In this document: piece after piece, positions 32,983 through 41,777 of the stretch
How the letters are laid out: the number at the start of each line of letters is the position of its first letter
How positions within the stretch are numbered: position 1 is the first letter of the stretch
Source of the DNA: Mycetocola sp.
GTDB taxonomy: Bacteria > Actinomycetota > Actinomycetes > Actinomycetales > Microbacteriaceae
Direction: 5' to 3'
Assembly (NCBI RefSeq): GCF_025464835.1
Contig: NZ_JAODMP010000047.1
Coordinates: 1 to 64,000, forward strand
DNA: 64,000 bases
Notes under the pieces: model-generated
Told to the model about the DNA's origin: nothing
Databases searched by the model: none
What the model saw: only the letters and a program-made list of their open reading frames with translations
Made by a program: the position numbers and the translations under genes

Positions 32983-33226
32983 GTTGATCGAGTAGCGACG
33001 AAGGAGCGTGTCTTCGTTGATCGAGTAGCGACGAAGGGGCGTGTCTTCGTTGATCGAGTAGCGACGAAGGAGCGTATCGAGATCGTTGGCGTCGGCTGAC
33101 GGATCTCGATACGGCCGCAGGCGGCCTACTCGATCAGCGATGGGGTGGCTGCAGGCGGTCTGCTCGCTTGTCCACAGACTGATCTCGATACGCGGACTCG
33201 CTCCGCTCGGTCGCTACTCGATCAGC
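32983..33226. repeat. GATC-type repeat array with 33-bp tandem period (locus B)
   Basis: The forward arm GTTGATCGAGTAGCGACGAA occurs at 32983, 33016 and 33049, exactly 33 bp apart; the third copy continues into GTATCGAGATC. Two inverse arms follow: 33102-33138 (GATCTCGATACGG...CTACTCGATCAGC) and 33181-33226, the latter with a different centre. It fills most of the 288-bp gap between convergent ccsB and menC. Confidence 0.85.
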
Positions 33227-33242
33227 GATGGGGACGGAGTCG

Positions 33243-34244
33243 TCAGAGCAGCGCGTGGCAGCGGCGCAGGCGGTCCAGCCACCAGTCGCGACGCTCAGCG
33301 GATGCCGCGTAGCCGTCGAGCAGGCGTTGCGACGGGACGACCCGGCGCACGTCGATTGACCCGTTCACCGCCTGCAGCGGGTCATCGGTCACGTCGGCTG
33401 ACAGCAGCGAGGCGGTACCAAGGCCGCAGTCGTACTCCAGGTCTGGCACGGCCGCAGCCAGCCACGCGCCCATCGACAAGCCGACCGAGGTGTCCAGCGC
33501 GCTCGACACGACCACGGGAAGCCCGGCCTGCGCGATGATGTCCAGCGACCGGCGGATGCCGCCGAGCGGCTGCGCCTTCAGTACGAGGATGTCCGCTGCA
33601 CCGGCTTCAGCGACGGTGAGGGGATCGGCGGCCTTCCGCACACTTTCGTCTGCGGCGATCGGCACACCCATGTATTTGGTCCGCCGGCGGATCTCCACGA
33701 GCTCCGGGACGGTCGCACACGGTTGCTCGACGTACTCGAGATCGAACTCAGCGAGCGCGTGGATCGCGTGCTCGGCCTCATCGATGTTCCAGCCTCCGTT
33801 GGCGTCGACGCGGATGCGGCCCTCAGGGCCCATGAGCTCCCGCACTTTGCGCACCCGCGAGAGGTCCTCGACCAGGCTCTGCCCGCGTTCGGCGACTTTG
33901 ATCTTGGCGGTGCGGCATCCGTCGAACCGTTTCAGGATGCCGGTGACCCGGTCGACGTGGACGGCAGGCACCGTCGCGTTGACCGGGATGCTGCGGCGCA
34001 ACGGAGCTGGAAGCTCGCCCCACGCGAACTCAACGGCCGCCCGCAACCAGGTCGCGCTTTCAGCATCGCCGTATTCGACGAACGGAGAGAACTCCGCCCA
34101 GCCGTTCTCGCCCTCCAGGAGCAGCGCTTCACGCTCGTCGATGCCACGGAACCGCGTCGCGAGCGGCAGCGCGACCACGCGGGCCGACGCGAGCAGATCT
34201 GCGAGGTCCGGCACTGTCTGGTTGAGCGGCGGGATGTTCGACAT
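33243..34244 (-). CDS. menC: o-Succinylbenzoate synthase
   Basis: A 333-residue enolase-superfamily enzyme that dehydrates SHCHC to o-succinylbenzoate in menaquinone synthesis. Catalytic features: the Lys pair in TAKIKVAERG, metal ligands in RVDANGGWN, EQP and ADESVRK, and SSALDTSVGLSMGAWLAAA. ATG 34244 is chosen because the upstream frame is antisense to the menB promoter; CAGAAT lies 6 nt before it, a leaderless-like box. It is divergent from menB. Confidence 0.94.
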   Translation of the reverse strand: MSNIPPLNQTVPDLADLLASARVVALPLATRFRGIDEREALLLEGENGWAEFSPFVEYGDAESATWLRAAVEFAWGELPAPLRRSIPVNATVPAVHVDRVTGILKRFDGCRTAKIKVAERGQSLVEDLSRVRKVRELMGPEGRIRVDANGGWNIDEAEHAIHALAEFDLEYVEQPCATVPELVEIRRRTKYMGVPIAADESVRKAADPLTVAEAGAADILVLKAQPLGGIRRSLDIIAQAGLPVVVSSALDTSVGLSMGAWLAAAVPDLEYDCGLGTASLLSADVTDDPLQAVNGSIDVRRVVPSQRLLDGYAASAERRDWWLDRLRRCHALL

Positions 34245-34406
34245 GGAATCATTCTGCCGTGCCCGGAGCGGAACCGGCCCATCGACCCCGTCCAGCGCAG
34301 ATTCGACAGGGCAAGTCCCCCCGGGACGCTCAACATCTCCTGTTCCCCGTGGTATTCGCGCAGAACCTCCTGTTCGGCGCAGGCACAGGGCGAAGCATCC
34401 GCGCTC

Positions 34407-34421
34407 TAGGCTGAATTCATG
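34407..34421 (+). promoter_or_regulatory. Leaderless promoter of menB
   Basis: TAGGCT at 34407-34412 precedes ATG 34419 by 6 nt. Confidence 0.5.
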
Positions 34422-35324
34422 ACGGTGTCTGAAATCTTCGACCAAAGCGAGTGGGCAGAGGTGGCCGGAATCGGGCCTCTGACCGATATCACCTACCATC
34501 ACGACATCTCGGGCCGGATCGCCCGGGTCGCGTTCAACCGACCAGAGGTGCGCAACGCGTTCCGCCCGCACACCGTCGATGAGCTGTACCGTGCCCTCGA
34601 GGACGCCCGCACGAATCCCCGCATCGGCGTCGTCCTGCTCACCGGCAACGGGCCAAGCCCCAAGGACGGCGGGTGGGCGTTCTGCTCCGGCGGCGACCAG
34701 CGCATCCGCGGGCGTGACGGCTATCAGTACTCCGCGAGCGATGAGGCGTCGGGCGTCGACACCGCACGCAGCGGACGCCTGCACATCCTCGAGGTCCAGC
34801 GACTCATCCGGTTCATGCCGAAGGTCGTCATCGCGGTCGTTCCCGGGTGGGCTGCCGGCGGCGGTCACTCATTGCACGTCGTCTGCGACCTGACGATCGC
34901 CAGCCGGGAACACGGCAAGTTCAAACAGACGGATGCTGACGTCGGCTCCTTCGACGCCGGGTACGGCAGTGCGTACTTCGCCCGGCAGATCGGGCAGAAA
35001 TTCGCCCGCGAGATCTTCTTCCTCGCCGAGGAATACTCGGCTGAGCGCGCCTACGAGATGGGCGCTGTGAACGCCGTCGTGCCGCATGCGGAACTGGAAT
35101 CGACTGCACTGGACTGGGCGCGCACCATCCTGACCAAGTCGCCGACCGCTATCCGCATGCTCAAGTTCGCCTTCAACGCCGTCGACGACGGGCTGATGGG
35201 CCAGCAGGTGTTCGCGGGGGAGGCGACGCGTCTCGCCTACGGCACCGATGAGGCGGTGGAAGGGCGGGACTCGTTCCTCGAGAAGCGGGAGCCGGACTGG
35301 TCGCCGTACCCCTGGCAGTTCTGA
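34419..35324 (+). CDS. menB: 1,4-Dihydroxy-2-naphthoyl-CoA synthase
   Basis: A 301-residue crotonase-fold enzyme performing the Dieckmann-type ring closure of o-succinylbenzoyl-CoA. The oxyanion-hole segments are FCSGGDQRIRG (near residue 88) and VPGWAAGGGHSLHVVCDLTIAS (near residue 142), and TDADVGSFDAGYGSAYFARQIG carries the catalytic Asp/Tyr region. The C-terminus W-S-P-Y-P-W-Q-F is typical of MenB. A terminator hairpin follows. Confidence 0.97.
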   Translation: MTVSEIFDQSEWAEVAGIGPLTDITYHHDISGRIARVAFNRPEVRNAFRPHTVDELYRALEDARTNPRIGVVLLTGNGPSPKDGGWAFCSGGDQRIRGRDGYQYSASDEASGVDTARSGRLHILEVQRLIRFMPKVVIAVVPGWAAGGGHSLHVVCDLTIASREHGKFKQTDADVGSFDAGYGSAYFARQIGQKFAREIFFLAEEYSAERAYEMGAVNAVVPHAELESTALDWARTILTKSPTAIRMLKFAFNAVDDGLMGQQVFAGEATRLAYGTDEAVEGRDSFLEKREPDWSPYPWQF

Positions 35325-35739
35325 GGAACGGGGACGTGCGGCCGGTCACGTCCCGTGACGCCGTGATTGGGGGTCGGGAGCCGGCGCGGGCTGATACCAG
35401 TGGCGGAGCCGGCCGAATCGCCAGATGACGTCTTCAGCGGCGGCACCTGGGCGGCGAAAAGGCGCACTCTTCCTGGGATGATGCGCTGGTCGACAAGGCG
35501 CTCCTCTGGGAAAGGGTCTCGCGTTCGATGAGCAGGGCGAGTCCCTGTGGTGGAGACTCGCCGGGCTCGCGCTCCTCGTCATCAGAGGGCGCCGTCTTGG
35601 GTCGACACGGCCACCGGGGTATCAGCTGGCGAAGGCGTAGCCGGGTGATGAACTGACGCATCGTCGGCAATAGGCGCATACTGTCCCCGAGGGCCCATTC
35701 GGTCTGCGTCTGCACGATGAGAGCGAACGGAGAACCGCA
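35325..35739. other. 415-bp intergenic stretch with possible gene remnant
   Basis: Apart from the menB terminator no intact gene is apparent. On the plus strand pieces in neighbouring frames look protein-like: WDDALVDKALLWE (about 35478-35516), then FDEQGESLWWRLAGLALLVI and a basic tail ending at a stop near 35640. This could be a frameshifted small membrane gene, but the family was not recognised and chance cannot be excluded. Confidence 0.3.
35331..35354 (+). terminator. menB terminator hairpin
   Basis: GGGACGTG and CACGTCCC form a perfect 8-bp stem with an 8-nt loop starting 7 bp after the menB stop. Confidence 0.65.
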
Positions 35740-36312
35740 ATGACCGCTACCAGCGACATTCGACCGACAGACCACACGCCAGAACGACCACCGGCTGCCG
35801 ACGTCCCGGGAGGCGTCATCGGGCGTCGGGCCCTGGCTCTCCTCCGGCTGGGGACCGGTTTCATCTTCCTCTGGGCGTTCCTCGACAAAACGTTCGGGCT
35901 CGGGTTCGCCACTCCCACCGATCGGTCCTGGCTGAACGGTGGAGCCCCCAGCCAGGGGTTCCTCGGCAGTGATGCCGTCACCGGACCGCTGAAGCCCTTC
36001 TTCGCCGGAATCGCCAGCCCCGCCACCGACGTGCTGTTCATGCTCGCCATGCTGGCGATCGGCTCGGCCGTGATGCTCGGCATCGGTCTGCGAGTCAGCG
36101 CTGTCGCCGGCTCGCTCGTCATGGTGCTCATGTACCTCGCCGAGTGGCCGTTCGTGGCGAACGCCTCCTCCACCAACCCGTTCGTGGACTACCACATCAT
36201 CTACGCCTTCGCCCTGGTGGCGGTCGCCGCAACCTCGGCTGGTGACACCTGGGGTCTCGGTCGCTCATGGAAGCGGCTGCCGCTGGTGCGCAAGAACCCG
36301 TGGCTGATCTGA
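35740..36312 (+). CDS. DoxX-like membrane protein
   Basis: A 190-residue protein with a 28-residue polar N-terminus and four helices: ALALLRLGTGFIFLWAFLDKTFGLGF, VLFMLAMLAIGSAVMLGIGL, VAGSLVMVLMYLAEWPF and YHIIYAFALVAVAA. The RLGTGFIFLWAFLDK opening and the late DYHIIYA motif resemble DoxX/thiosulfate:quinone oxidoreductase-like proteins. The substrate is unknown; placement among menaquinone genes would suit a quinone-linked role, which is inference. GGAG precedes the ATG. Confidence 0.78.
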   Translation: MTATSDIRPTDHTPERPPAADVPGGVIGRRALALLRLGTGFIFLWAFLDKTFGLGFATPTDRSWLNGGAPSQGFLGSDAVTGPLKPFFAGIASPATDVLFMLAMLAIGSAVMLGIGLRVSAVAGSLVMVLMYLAEWPFVANASSTNPFVDYHIIYAFALVAVAATSAGDTWGLGRSWKRLPLVRKNPWLI

Positions 36313-36319
36313 GCCTTCC

Positions 36320-36359
36320 GTTGATCGAGTAGGCCGCTTGCGGCCGTATCGAGATCAGC
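36320..36359. repeat. GATC-type palindromic repeat (locus C, single copy)
   Basis: A 40-bp near-palindrome from GTTGATCGAGTAG through GGCCGCTTGCGGCC to GTATCGAGATCAGC, the same arms as loci A (26174) and B (32983) but without the tandem units. It lies between the DoxX-like gene and menE. Confidence 0.85.
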
Positions 36360-36375
36360 GCGGAGTCGATCAGCG

Positions 36376-36390
36376 TATGGTGAAAGCATG
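36376..36390 (+). promoter_or_regulatory. Leaderless promoter of menE
   Basis: TATGGT at 36376-36381 precedes ATG 36388 by 6 nt; the gene at 3841 has the same hexamer and spacing. Confidence 0.45.
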
Positions 36391-37563
36391 ACGCGGATGC
36401 TCGTTCGGGTGCCGGCGACGAGGCCCCTCGACCTCATGGTCGAGTTGCGGCGCGCCCTCGACCTCTCGGGGCCCGCCATCACGCCGGTTCCTGATGACGA
36501 ACCCCGTGGCGTCGAAGCCGAGGAGGTTCCGCAACCAGTCGGTGTCGTCATCGAAACGTCAGGATCGACCGGCGTGCCGAAGCGGGTCGCCCTCACCTGC
36601 AACGCCCTCCTCGCGAGTGCGGCGGCCAGCGCCACCGCGCTGGACGGACAGGGCCAGTGGCTGCTCGCGCTTCCCGCTCACTACATCGCCGGACTCCAGG
36701 TCCTCGTGCGATCGATCGCCGCAGGAACAGTACCCGTTGTTCTTCCCCCTGGCCGGTTCGAACCCGCCGCCTTCGTCGAGGCATCCCGGAAGCTGAGCGG
36801 CGAGCGGCACTACACCTCGCTCGTGCCGCTGCAGCTGTCGCGACTTCTCGAGAGCCGAGCCGGGCTGATCGCGCTCCGCCGTTTCGACGGTATTCTCGTC
36901 GGCGGGCAGGCAACTCCGCCTCAGCTGCTCCGGCGTAGCGAGCAGCTTGGCCTGCCGATCTTCCGCACCTACGGGTCGAGCGAAACTGCCGGCGGCTGCG
37001 TCTACAACGGCGTGCCACTGCCCGGGGTGCACGTCCGCATCGTCGACGGCCAGGTGGAACTGGCCGGTGCCATGCTGGCCGAAGCCTACCTCGGCGACGC
37101 GGAACTCACCGCTCGTACCTTCCCCGTCGCCGACGGCCTTCGCTGGTACCGCACCGGCGACCTGGGCGAGTTCAGTGACGGTGTGCTGCGCGTCACCGGG
37201 CGAGCCGACAACGTCATTGTCTCCGGCGGCGTCAACGTGTCACTCGACCGCGTCGAGCACGTGGTGCGCGGCCTGCCCGACCTGACCGAGTCGGTCGTCG
37301 TGGCCACCCCGCATCGCGACTGGGGCGAGGTTCCGGTCGTCGTGACGACGGCGGGGCATCCGTCGCTATCTCAGATCGCGGATGCTGTCGCCGACTCCCT
37401 GGGCAAGCCGGCTCGCCCCGCCCACATCGTGCGACTGGATGAACTGCCGCTGCTGCCGTCAGGCAAACCCGACCGGCTGGCGATCGTGGCGATCGTCGCT
37501 GTTGCTCTCCAGGGCGACCAGGAGGGCGAGTTCCCCGCTGTCGGATCCGGCGACTCCGCCTGA
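36388..37563 (+). CDS. menE: o-Succinylbenzoate--CoA ligase
   Basis: A 391-residue ANL-superfamily AMP-forming ligase that activates o-succinylbenzoate. The ATP loop ETSGSTGVPKR spans residues 56-66, RTYGSSETAGG is the adenine-binding motif, WYRTGDLGE holds the ribose-binding Asp and LPSGKPDR the catalytic Lys of the C-terminal lid. It is shorter than most acyl-CoA ligases (about 500), as actinobacterial MenE proteins usually are. Its position between menB and menA confirms the assignment. It converges on the hsp20 gene at a strong terminator. Confidence 0.95.
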   Translation: MTRMLVRVPATRPLDLMVELRRALDLSGPAITPVPDDEPRGVEAEEVPQPVGVVIETSGSTGVPKRVALTCNALLASAAASATALDGQGQWLLALPAHYIAGLQVLVRSIAAGTVPVVLPPGRFEPAAFVEASRKLSGERHYTSLVPLQLSRLLESRAGLIALRRFDGILVGGQATPPQLLRRSEQLGLPIFRTYGSSETAGGCVYNGVPLPGVHVRIVDGQVELAGAMLAEAYLGDAELTARTFPVADGLRWYRTGDLGEFSDGVLRVTGRADNVIVSGGVNVSLDRVEHVVRGLPDLTESVVVATPHRDWGEVPVVVTTAGHPSLSQIADAVADSLGKPARPAHIVRLDELPLLPSGKPDRLAIVAIVAVALQGDQEGEFPAVGSGDSA

Positions 37564-37567
37564 ACAC

Positions 37568-37604
37568 AAGACGGCGGCCGGGGCGCTGCCCCGGCCGCCG
37601 TCTT
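37568..37604. terminator. Perfect 17-bp stem terminator between menE and hsp20
   Basis: A 17-bp perfect stem, AAGACGGCGGCCGGGGC and its complement, with a 3-nt loop (GCT). It lies between convergent genes and ends in TCTT on one strand and in CTTG on the other, so it probably works in both directions. Confidence 0.85.
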
Positions 37605-37614
37605 CCGCGCGGCT

Positions 37615-38067
37615 TCAGGCGTCCACGGACTTCTGATTGCCTTCATTCACGGTGAGGGTGTCCTGATCGTTGCCCGCCGCGACCTCGATCTTGCGTGGCT
37701 TCGCTCGCTCACTGACAGGGATGGTGACGCTGAGCACGCCGTTGGTGTAGTTGGCGGCGATCCTCTCGATGTCGATTCCCTGGCCGAGGTTCAGCTGGCG
37801 GAGGAACGAGCCGGCCATGCGTTCGCGTGCAATCCACTTGGCGCCCTCCGCTGCGCCGAGTGTGCGCTCAGCGCGGATCGTGAGCAACTGGCCGTCCACG
37901 TCGATGTCGACGGAGCCAGGGTCGATGCCCGGCAGATCAGCCGCGAGCACGTAGTGGTCGCCTTCGCGGTACAGGTCCATCGGCATCAGACGGGGACCCT
38001 GCCTGGCACCCAGGAGCGTCTCGCTCATGCGGTCGAGTTCACGGAACGGGTCGAAGTTCATTGCCAT
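37615..38067 (-). CDS. Hsp20/alpha-crystallin family small heat-shock protein
   Basis: A 150-residue ATP-independent chaperone. The N-terminus is MAMNFDPFRELDRMSETLLG; the alpha-crystallin domain runs about 40-135 with DHYVLAADLPGIDPGSVDIDVDGQLLTIRAER and the A-x-x-x-n-G-V-L motif AANYTNGVLSVTIPV. The canonical C-terminal IxI is not obvious. An AGAGGA site precedes ATG 38067. A palindrome 40 bp upstream (38106-38128) matches the HspR HAIR operator, so heat induction by loss of HspR repression is likely. Confidence 0.94.
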   Translation of the reverse strand: MAMNFDPFRELDRMSETLLGARQGPRLMPMDLYREGDHYVLAADLPGIDPGSVDIDVDGQLLTIRAERTLGAAEGAKWIARERMAGSFLRQLNLGQGIDIERIAANYTNGVLSVTIPVSERAKPRKIEVAAGNDQDTLTVNEGNQKSVDA

Positions 38068-38105
38068 CTGAATTGTCCTCTCTGTTCGTCTCTGTGCTGT
38101 AGAAG

Positions 38106-38128
38106 AGTTGAGTCGATGTGACTCAACT
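38106..38128 (-). promoter_or_regulatory. HAIR-type operator (HspR binding site) upstream of hsp20
   Basis: AGTTGAGTC and GACTCAACT form a perfect 9-bp inverted repeat. Its core TTGAGT-N7-ACTCAA matches the HAIR consensus CTTGAGT-N7-ACTCAAG bound by the repressor HspR in Streptomyces and other actinobacteria. It sits 39-61 bp upstream of the hsp20 start. Confidence 0.85.
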
Positions 38129-38244
38129 TCTGAAAACCATGTTAATGAGCGCCGGAAAAATGTCTAGTCTGCCGCGTTTGCCGTCAGCGAACAGCGAGCG
38201 GGGGCGGCCCGGTAAACTGCGTACGAACAGAGGGAGGTTGCCCC

Positions 38245-39234
38245 GTGGCAGCTAAATCACAACGACTCACGCCCCCGCAACGGCCGAAGGCCGCACGGCC
38301 GGTGGGCCGAGGCTCGAGCGGTAACCCAGCAGCCAAGCGGTACGAGAAGATCCGCCCAGCCACATTCGGCGACTGGGTGGCCGGCGCTCGCATCTTCACC
38401 CTCTCCATGTCGGTTTCCCCCGTCCTCGTCGGCACGGGGGCGGCAGTCGTCGCCAACGACCCTGGCGAGTTCCACTGGGTTCGGGCACTGCTTTGCCTCG
38501 CGGTTGCGGTCTGCCTCCAGATCGGCGTCAACTACGCGAACGACTATTCCGACGGCATCCGCGGCACCGACCAGCACCGGGTCGGCCCCTTCCGGCTCGT
38601 CGGAAGCGGCAAGGCGCGTCCGAAGACCGTTCTGATCGTTGCTCTGGTCTTCTTCGCCCTCGCGGCGGTGGCCGGGCTCATTCTCACCGTGCTTACCGGC
38701 TTGTGGTGGCTTCTCGCCGTCGGCGCCGCCGCGATCCTCGCCGGCTGGTTCTACACCGGTGGTCGCCGGCCTTACGGCTACAACGCGCTCGGCGAACTGT
38801 TCGTGTTCGTGTTCTTCGGCCTGGTGGCGACGCTCGGCACCGCGTACGTCCAATCGTTCGTGCTGAACCAGGAAGCCTGGCTCGGAGCGGTCGGCGTCGG
38901 ACTCATCTCTGTCGCCACCCTGATCGTCAACAACATCCGGGACATCACCCAGGACAGGGATGCCGGCAAGCGCACGCTCACCGTCCTGCTCGGCGACACC
39001 GCCAGTCGGATCCTCTACATCCTCTGCCTGCTTGCGCCGTTCGGCATCGCCGCTTGGCTGGCCATGTTCTACCCGGTGGCTTGGTTCGCGCTGTTCGGGC
39101 TGCTCGCCGCACTGCCTGCCGCCCTCATCGTGGCAACGGCTCGGACCGCACACGAATTCGTGCTCGCACTCAAGCTGACCGGCCTGGTGCAACTACTGTT
39201 CGGCGCCGCACTGCTCTGGGCGTTCTGGAAGTAG
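38245..39234 (+). CDS. menA: 1,4-Dihydroxy-2-naphthoate polyprenyltransferase
   Basis: A 329-residue UbiA-superfamily membrane enzyme attaching the prenyl tail to DHNA. The first aspartate-rich site is NYANDYSDGIRGTD (Asn99/Asp100 to Asp109), the second NNIRDITQDRDAGKRT near residues 232-247; about eight to nine helices surround them. The N-terminal 45 residues are basic and cytoplasmic. GTG 38245 follows GGGAGG. It converges on the DUF4229 gene with a single base between stops. Confidence 0.95.
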   Translation: MAAKSQRLTPPQRPKAARPVGRGSSGNPAAKRYEKIRPATFGDWVAGARIFTLSMSVSPVLVGTGAAVVANDPGEFHWVRALLCLAVAVCLQIGVNYANDYSDGIRGTDQHRVGPFRLVGSGKARPKTVLIVALVFFALAAVAGLILTVLTGLWWLLAVGAAAILAGWFYTGGRRPYGYNALGELFVFVFFGLVATLGTAYVQSFVLNQEAWLGAVGVGLISVATLIVNNIRDITQDRDAGKRTLTVLLGDTASRILYILCLLAPFGIAAWLAMFYPVAWFALFGLLAALPAALIVATARTAHEFVLALKLTGLVQLLFGAALLWAFWK

Positions 39235-39235
39235 G

Positions 39236-39526
39236 TCAGCGCTCGCTGCGTGTCACTGTGTCGGATGCCGCGGCATCCGACACCGTGTCTTCGGCGTTCT
39301 CGTCTTCGGCGGGTTTCTTCGCGCCGTGACGCAGTTCGTAGAGGTCCCGTGACACCGCTTCGCGCGGGCGCTGCAGGAAAATGTAGGAGACGCTGAGGCC
39401 GATCAGCGCGGCGAGGATCGTCGCGATCCACGGCTCGATCCCCAGCAGCAGCAGAACCGCCAGGGGCACCGCGAAGGTGAGCAGGCGGAGCACGGTGTAG
39501 TAGATGACGGGAGGGATGCGTTTCAC
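39236..39526 (-). CDS. DUF4229 membrane protein (96 aa)
   Basis: A 96-residue protein with two helices (VIYYTVLRLLTFAVPLAVLLLLGI and WIATILAALIGLSVSYIFL), then QRPREAVSRDLYELRHG, the typical DUF4229 end, and an acidic tail. Function unknown; the gene is commonly beside menaquinone genes in actinobacteria. GTG 39526 has TACACT (plus-strand 39533-39538 in reverse) 6 nt upstream, a leaderless start that replaces a longer ORF. Confidence 0.82.
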   Translation of the reverse strand: MKRIPPVIYYTVLRLLTFAVPLAVLLLLGIEPWIATILAALIGLSVSYIFLQRPREAVSRDLYELRHGAKKPAEDENAEDTVSDAAASDTVTRSER

Positions 39527-39606
39527 GTTCCCAGTGTAGGCGCGCACTCTGGGAGGACCGCCGGGAAGCAACCGTCGACAGGGGGGAAGTTCCCAGAACT
39601 CGGGGC

Positions 39607-39621
39607 TACGATGGGGGTATG
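39607..39621 (+). promoter_or_regulatory. Leaderless promoter of the PLDc_N gene before menD
   Basis: TACGAT at 39607-39612 precedes ATG 39619 by 6 nt. Confidence 0.45.
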
Positions 39622-40035
39622 CGTTGGTGGATCATACTGATAGTCGGTCTCGTCGTCGCGACGATCTATTCGGTAATCGACTGCGCCATGATTCCGGCCA
39701 ACCGGGTCCGCGGGTTGAAAAAGCCGGCCTGGATCGCCATCATCCTCCTGTTGCCCGTCCTCGGCGTCGTTCTCTGGTTCACCATCGGCCGCGCCCGCGC
39801 TGGGCAGGAGGCGAAACCGCGACTCGCGCCGGACGACGACCCAGCCTTCATCGGCACCCTTGGCCGCGATCGGGAACAGGATGAACGCATCCGTCGCCTC
39901 GAAGAGGAACTCGCCTCGCTCGACTCCGACGCACCAAACCCTGACGTGACCGGCAAGGCCACGCCGACACCGGACGACAGTCCAGACGGCTCGGCCGGGC
40001 ACTCGCCCGACGAGTCGGGCAGAACGGATGCCTGA
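39619..40035 (+). CDS. PLDc_N domain membrane protein upstream of menD
   Basis: A 138-residue protein with two helices ([20 protein letters not shown] and [21 protein letters not shown] ending in IGR) and a long acidic, Asp/Pro/Ser-rich tail. It has the same plan as the protein at 17425. It overlaps menD by 8 bp, so the two are co-transcribed. There is no HKD catalytic motif, so enzymatic activity is not implied. Confidence 0.83.
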   Translation: MRWWIILIVGLVVATIYSVIDCAMIPANRVRGLKKPAWIAIILLLPVLGVVLWFTIGRARAGQEAKPRLAPDDDPAFIGTLGRDREQDERIRRLEEELASLDSDAPNPDVTGKATPTPDDSPDGSAGHSPDESGRTDA

Positions 40036-41716
40036 CGCCGGTCCGGCAACCACATACTCGGTCGCGCTTCTCGAAGAGTTCGTGCGCCTCGGAGTGCAGG
40101 ACGTCGTGGTCTGCCCAGGGTCACGGTCGCAAGCGCTCGCGCTGGCTGCCGCAGCGCTCGAAAGGGCCGGGTCGATCCGGCTGCACGTGCGCATCGACGA
40201 GCGGGTCGCCGGCTTCCTCGCGCTCGGGCTCGCCATCGAGAGCGGCGTCCCGGCCGCCGTCATCGTCACAAGCGGCACAGCGGTCGCGAACCTGCACCCT
40301 GCGGTGCTCGAGGCGCACCATTCCGGCGTTCCCCTCCTGCTGCTGACCGCCGACCGGCCGGACGAGCTCCGCGGCATCCGTTCCAACCAGACCACCCACC
40401 AGGCCGGCATCTTCGGCCTTGCTGCCCGGCTGACCCGCGACGTGCCGGCGCCGATGGGCGCGCCAGGCGATGCGGCATCCGCGAGGACGCTCGCCCGGCT
40501 GGCGGTCGACGCGGCTGTCGGGGTGGGGCCCGCAGGGGCGGGGCCGGTGCACCTGAACCTTGCCCTCCGTGAACCGTTGTCGACACCCATCGCGGTTCTC
40601 GACAGGGTTGAGCCGGTCGCGCGACCGGACGTCAGCGGCGGCCGGATCACCCGCCCAGGCATCCTCCTCGAGCGCGGCAAACGCACCGTCGTCATCGCCG
40701 GTCACGGCGCAGGGCCTGTCGCCGAAGCGCTAGCCCACGCCGGCGGCTGGCCGCTCCTCGCCGAGGTGTCGAGCGGTGCCAGGTACGGCAGGAACCTCGT
40801 CGTCGCGTACCGAGAACTGCTTTCGGATCCGGAATTCGGTGGCCGCGTCGAACGGGCTGTCGTGTACGGCCACCCCACCCTCAGTCGGCAGGTCCCCGCC
40901 CTGCTGACGCGGGACGGTGTCGAAGTCATCGTCGTCGCACCCAGCGGCGACGAGGTGTACAACCCGGGCCGCCGCGCCGCCCACATCGTCGGTGCTGCGA
41001 CCGTCGTCGACGGCAGCATCGACAGGGCCTGGGTGGGCTCGTGGGTGCAGGCGTCGCGACGGATCTCCGACGAGAAGTCCCAGGATGTCGCTCCCGATCT
41101 GGAGGCTGCACAGTCCCATGACCCTGCCACCCGGCTCGGTTACGTTCGATCGGAATTCCAGGCGATCCGCGCCAGGGTGGACCGGCGGATGCTCGCGCTC
41201 GCGGTGTGGGGAGCGACCTGGCCGCACGACCGGCTCGTGCTTGGAGCATCCCGTCTCATCCGTGATGTCGACGCCGCCGTGCCAGGCAAGAAGATCCGCG
41301 TCCACTCCAACCGGGGTCTCGCGGGCATCGACGGGACCGTCGCCACCGCTCTCGGCATTGCCGTCGCCAGTCAGGCCGACGGCGCCGGAGTGACCCGCGT
41401 GCTGCTCGGCGACCTCACCCTGCTGCACGACGTCGGAGCGCTGCTCGGCGGGACGGGTGAAGCAATGCCCAGGATTCAGGTCATCGTCGGCAACGACGGC
41501 GGTGGCACCATCTTCGACGGCCTCGAGGTGGCTGAATCCACCGAAAGCGCAGACTTCGACCGGGTGCTGTACACGCCGCAACGGGCGGACTTCGCTGCTC
41601 TCGCCGCGGCATACGGCTGGACGTACCTGAAGGCGAGCACCCGCGGAGAGCTGGATCAGGCGCTCACAGCACCCGTGGCATCCGGAACCCTGATCGAGGT
41701 CCCGCTCGAACGGTGA
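40028..41716 (+). CDS. menD: SEPHCHC synthase (2-succinyl-5-enolpyruvyl-6-hydroxy-3-cyclohexene-1-carboxylate synthase)
   Basis: A 562-residue ThDP-dependent enzyme joining isochorismate and 2-oxoglutarate. The N-terminal PYR domain has [17 protein letters not shown] and [15 protein letters not shown] with the catalytic Glu; the C-terminal domain has the [19 protein letters not shown] and [10 protein letters not shown] ThDP-region motifs and [13 protein letters not shown]. Length matches actinobacterial MenD. It is co-transcribed with the PLDc_N gene and followed 61 bp later by the PPK2 gene. Confidence 0.96.
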   Translation: MPDAGPATTYSVALLEEFVRLGVQDVVVCPGSRSQALALAAAALERAGSIRLHVRIDERVAGFLALGLAIESGVPAAVIVTSGTAVANLHPAVLEAHHSGVPLLLLTADRPDELRGIRSNQTTHQAGIFGLAARLTRDVPAPMGAPGDAASARTLARLAVDAAVGVGPAGAGPVHLNLALREPLSTPIAVLDRVEPVARPDVSGGRITRPGILLERGKRTVVIAGHGAGPVAEALAHAGGWPLLAEVSSGARYGRNLVVAYRELLSDPEFGGRVERAVVYGHPTLSRQVPALLTRDGVEVIVVAPSGDEVYNPGRRAAHIVGAATVVDGSIDRAWVGSWVQASRRISDEKSQDVAPDLEAAQSHDPATRLGYVRSEFQAIRARVDRRMLALAVWGATWPHDRLVLGASRLIRDVDAAVPGKKIRVHSNRGLAGIDGTVATALGIAVASQADGAGVTRVLLGDLTLLHDVGALLGGTGEAMPRIQVIVGNDGGGTIFDGLEVAESTESADFDRVLYTPQRADFAALAAAYGWTYLKASTRGELDQALTAPVASGTLIEVPLER

Positions 41717-41777
41717 GCGCCGCTCGCTCGATCCGCAAGCGGTTGAACGGCCCGGTTTTCGCCGCCACAATGTGCAG

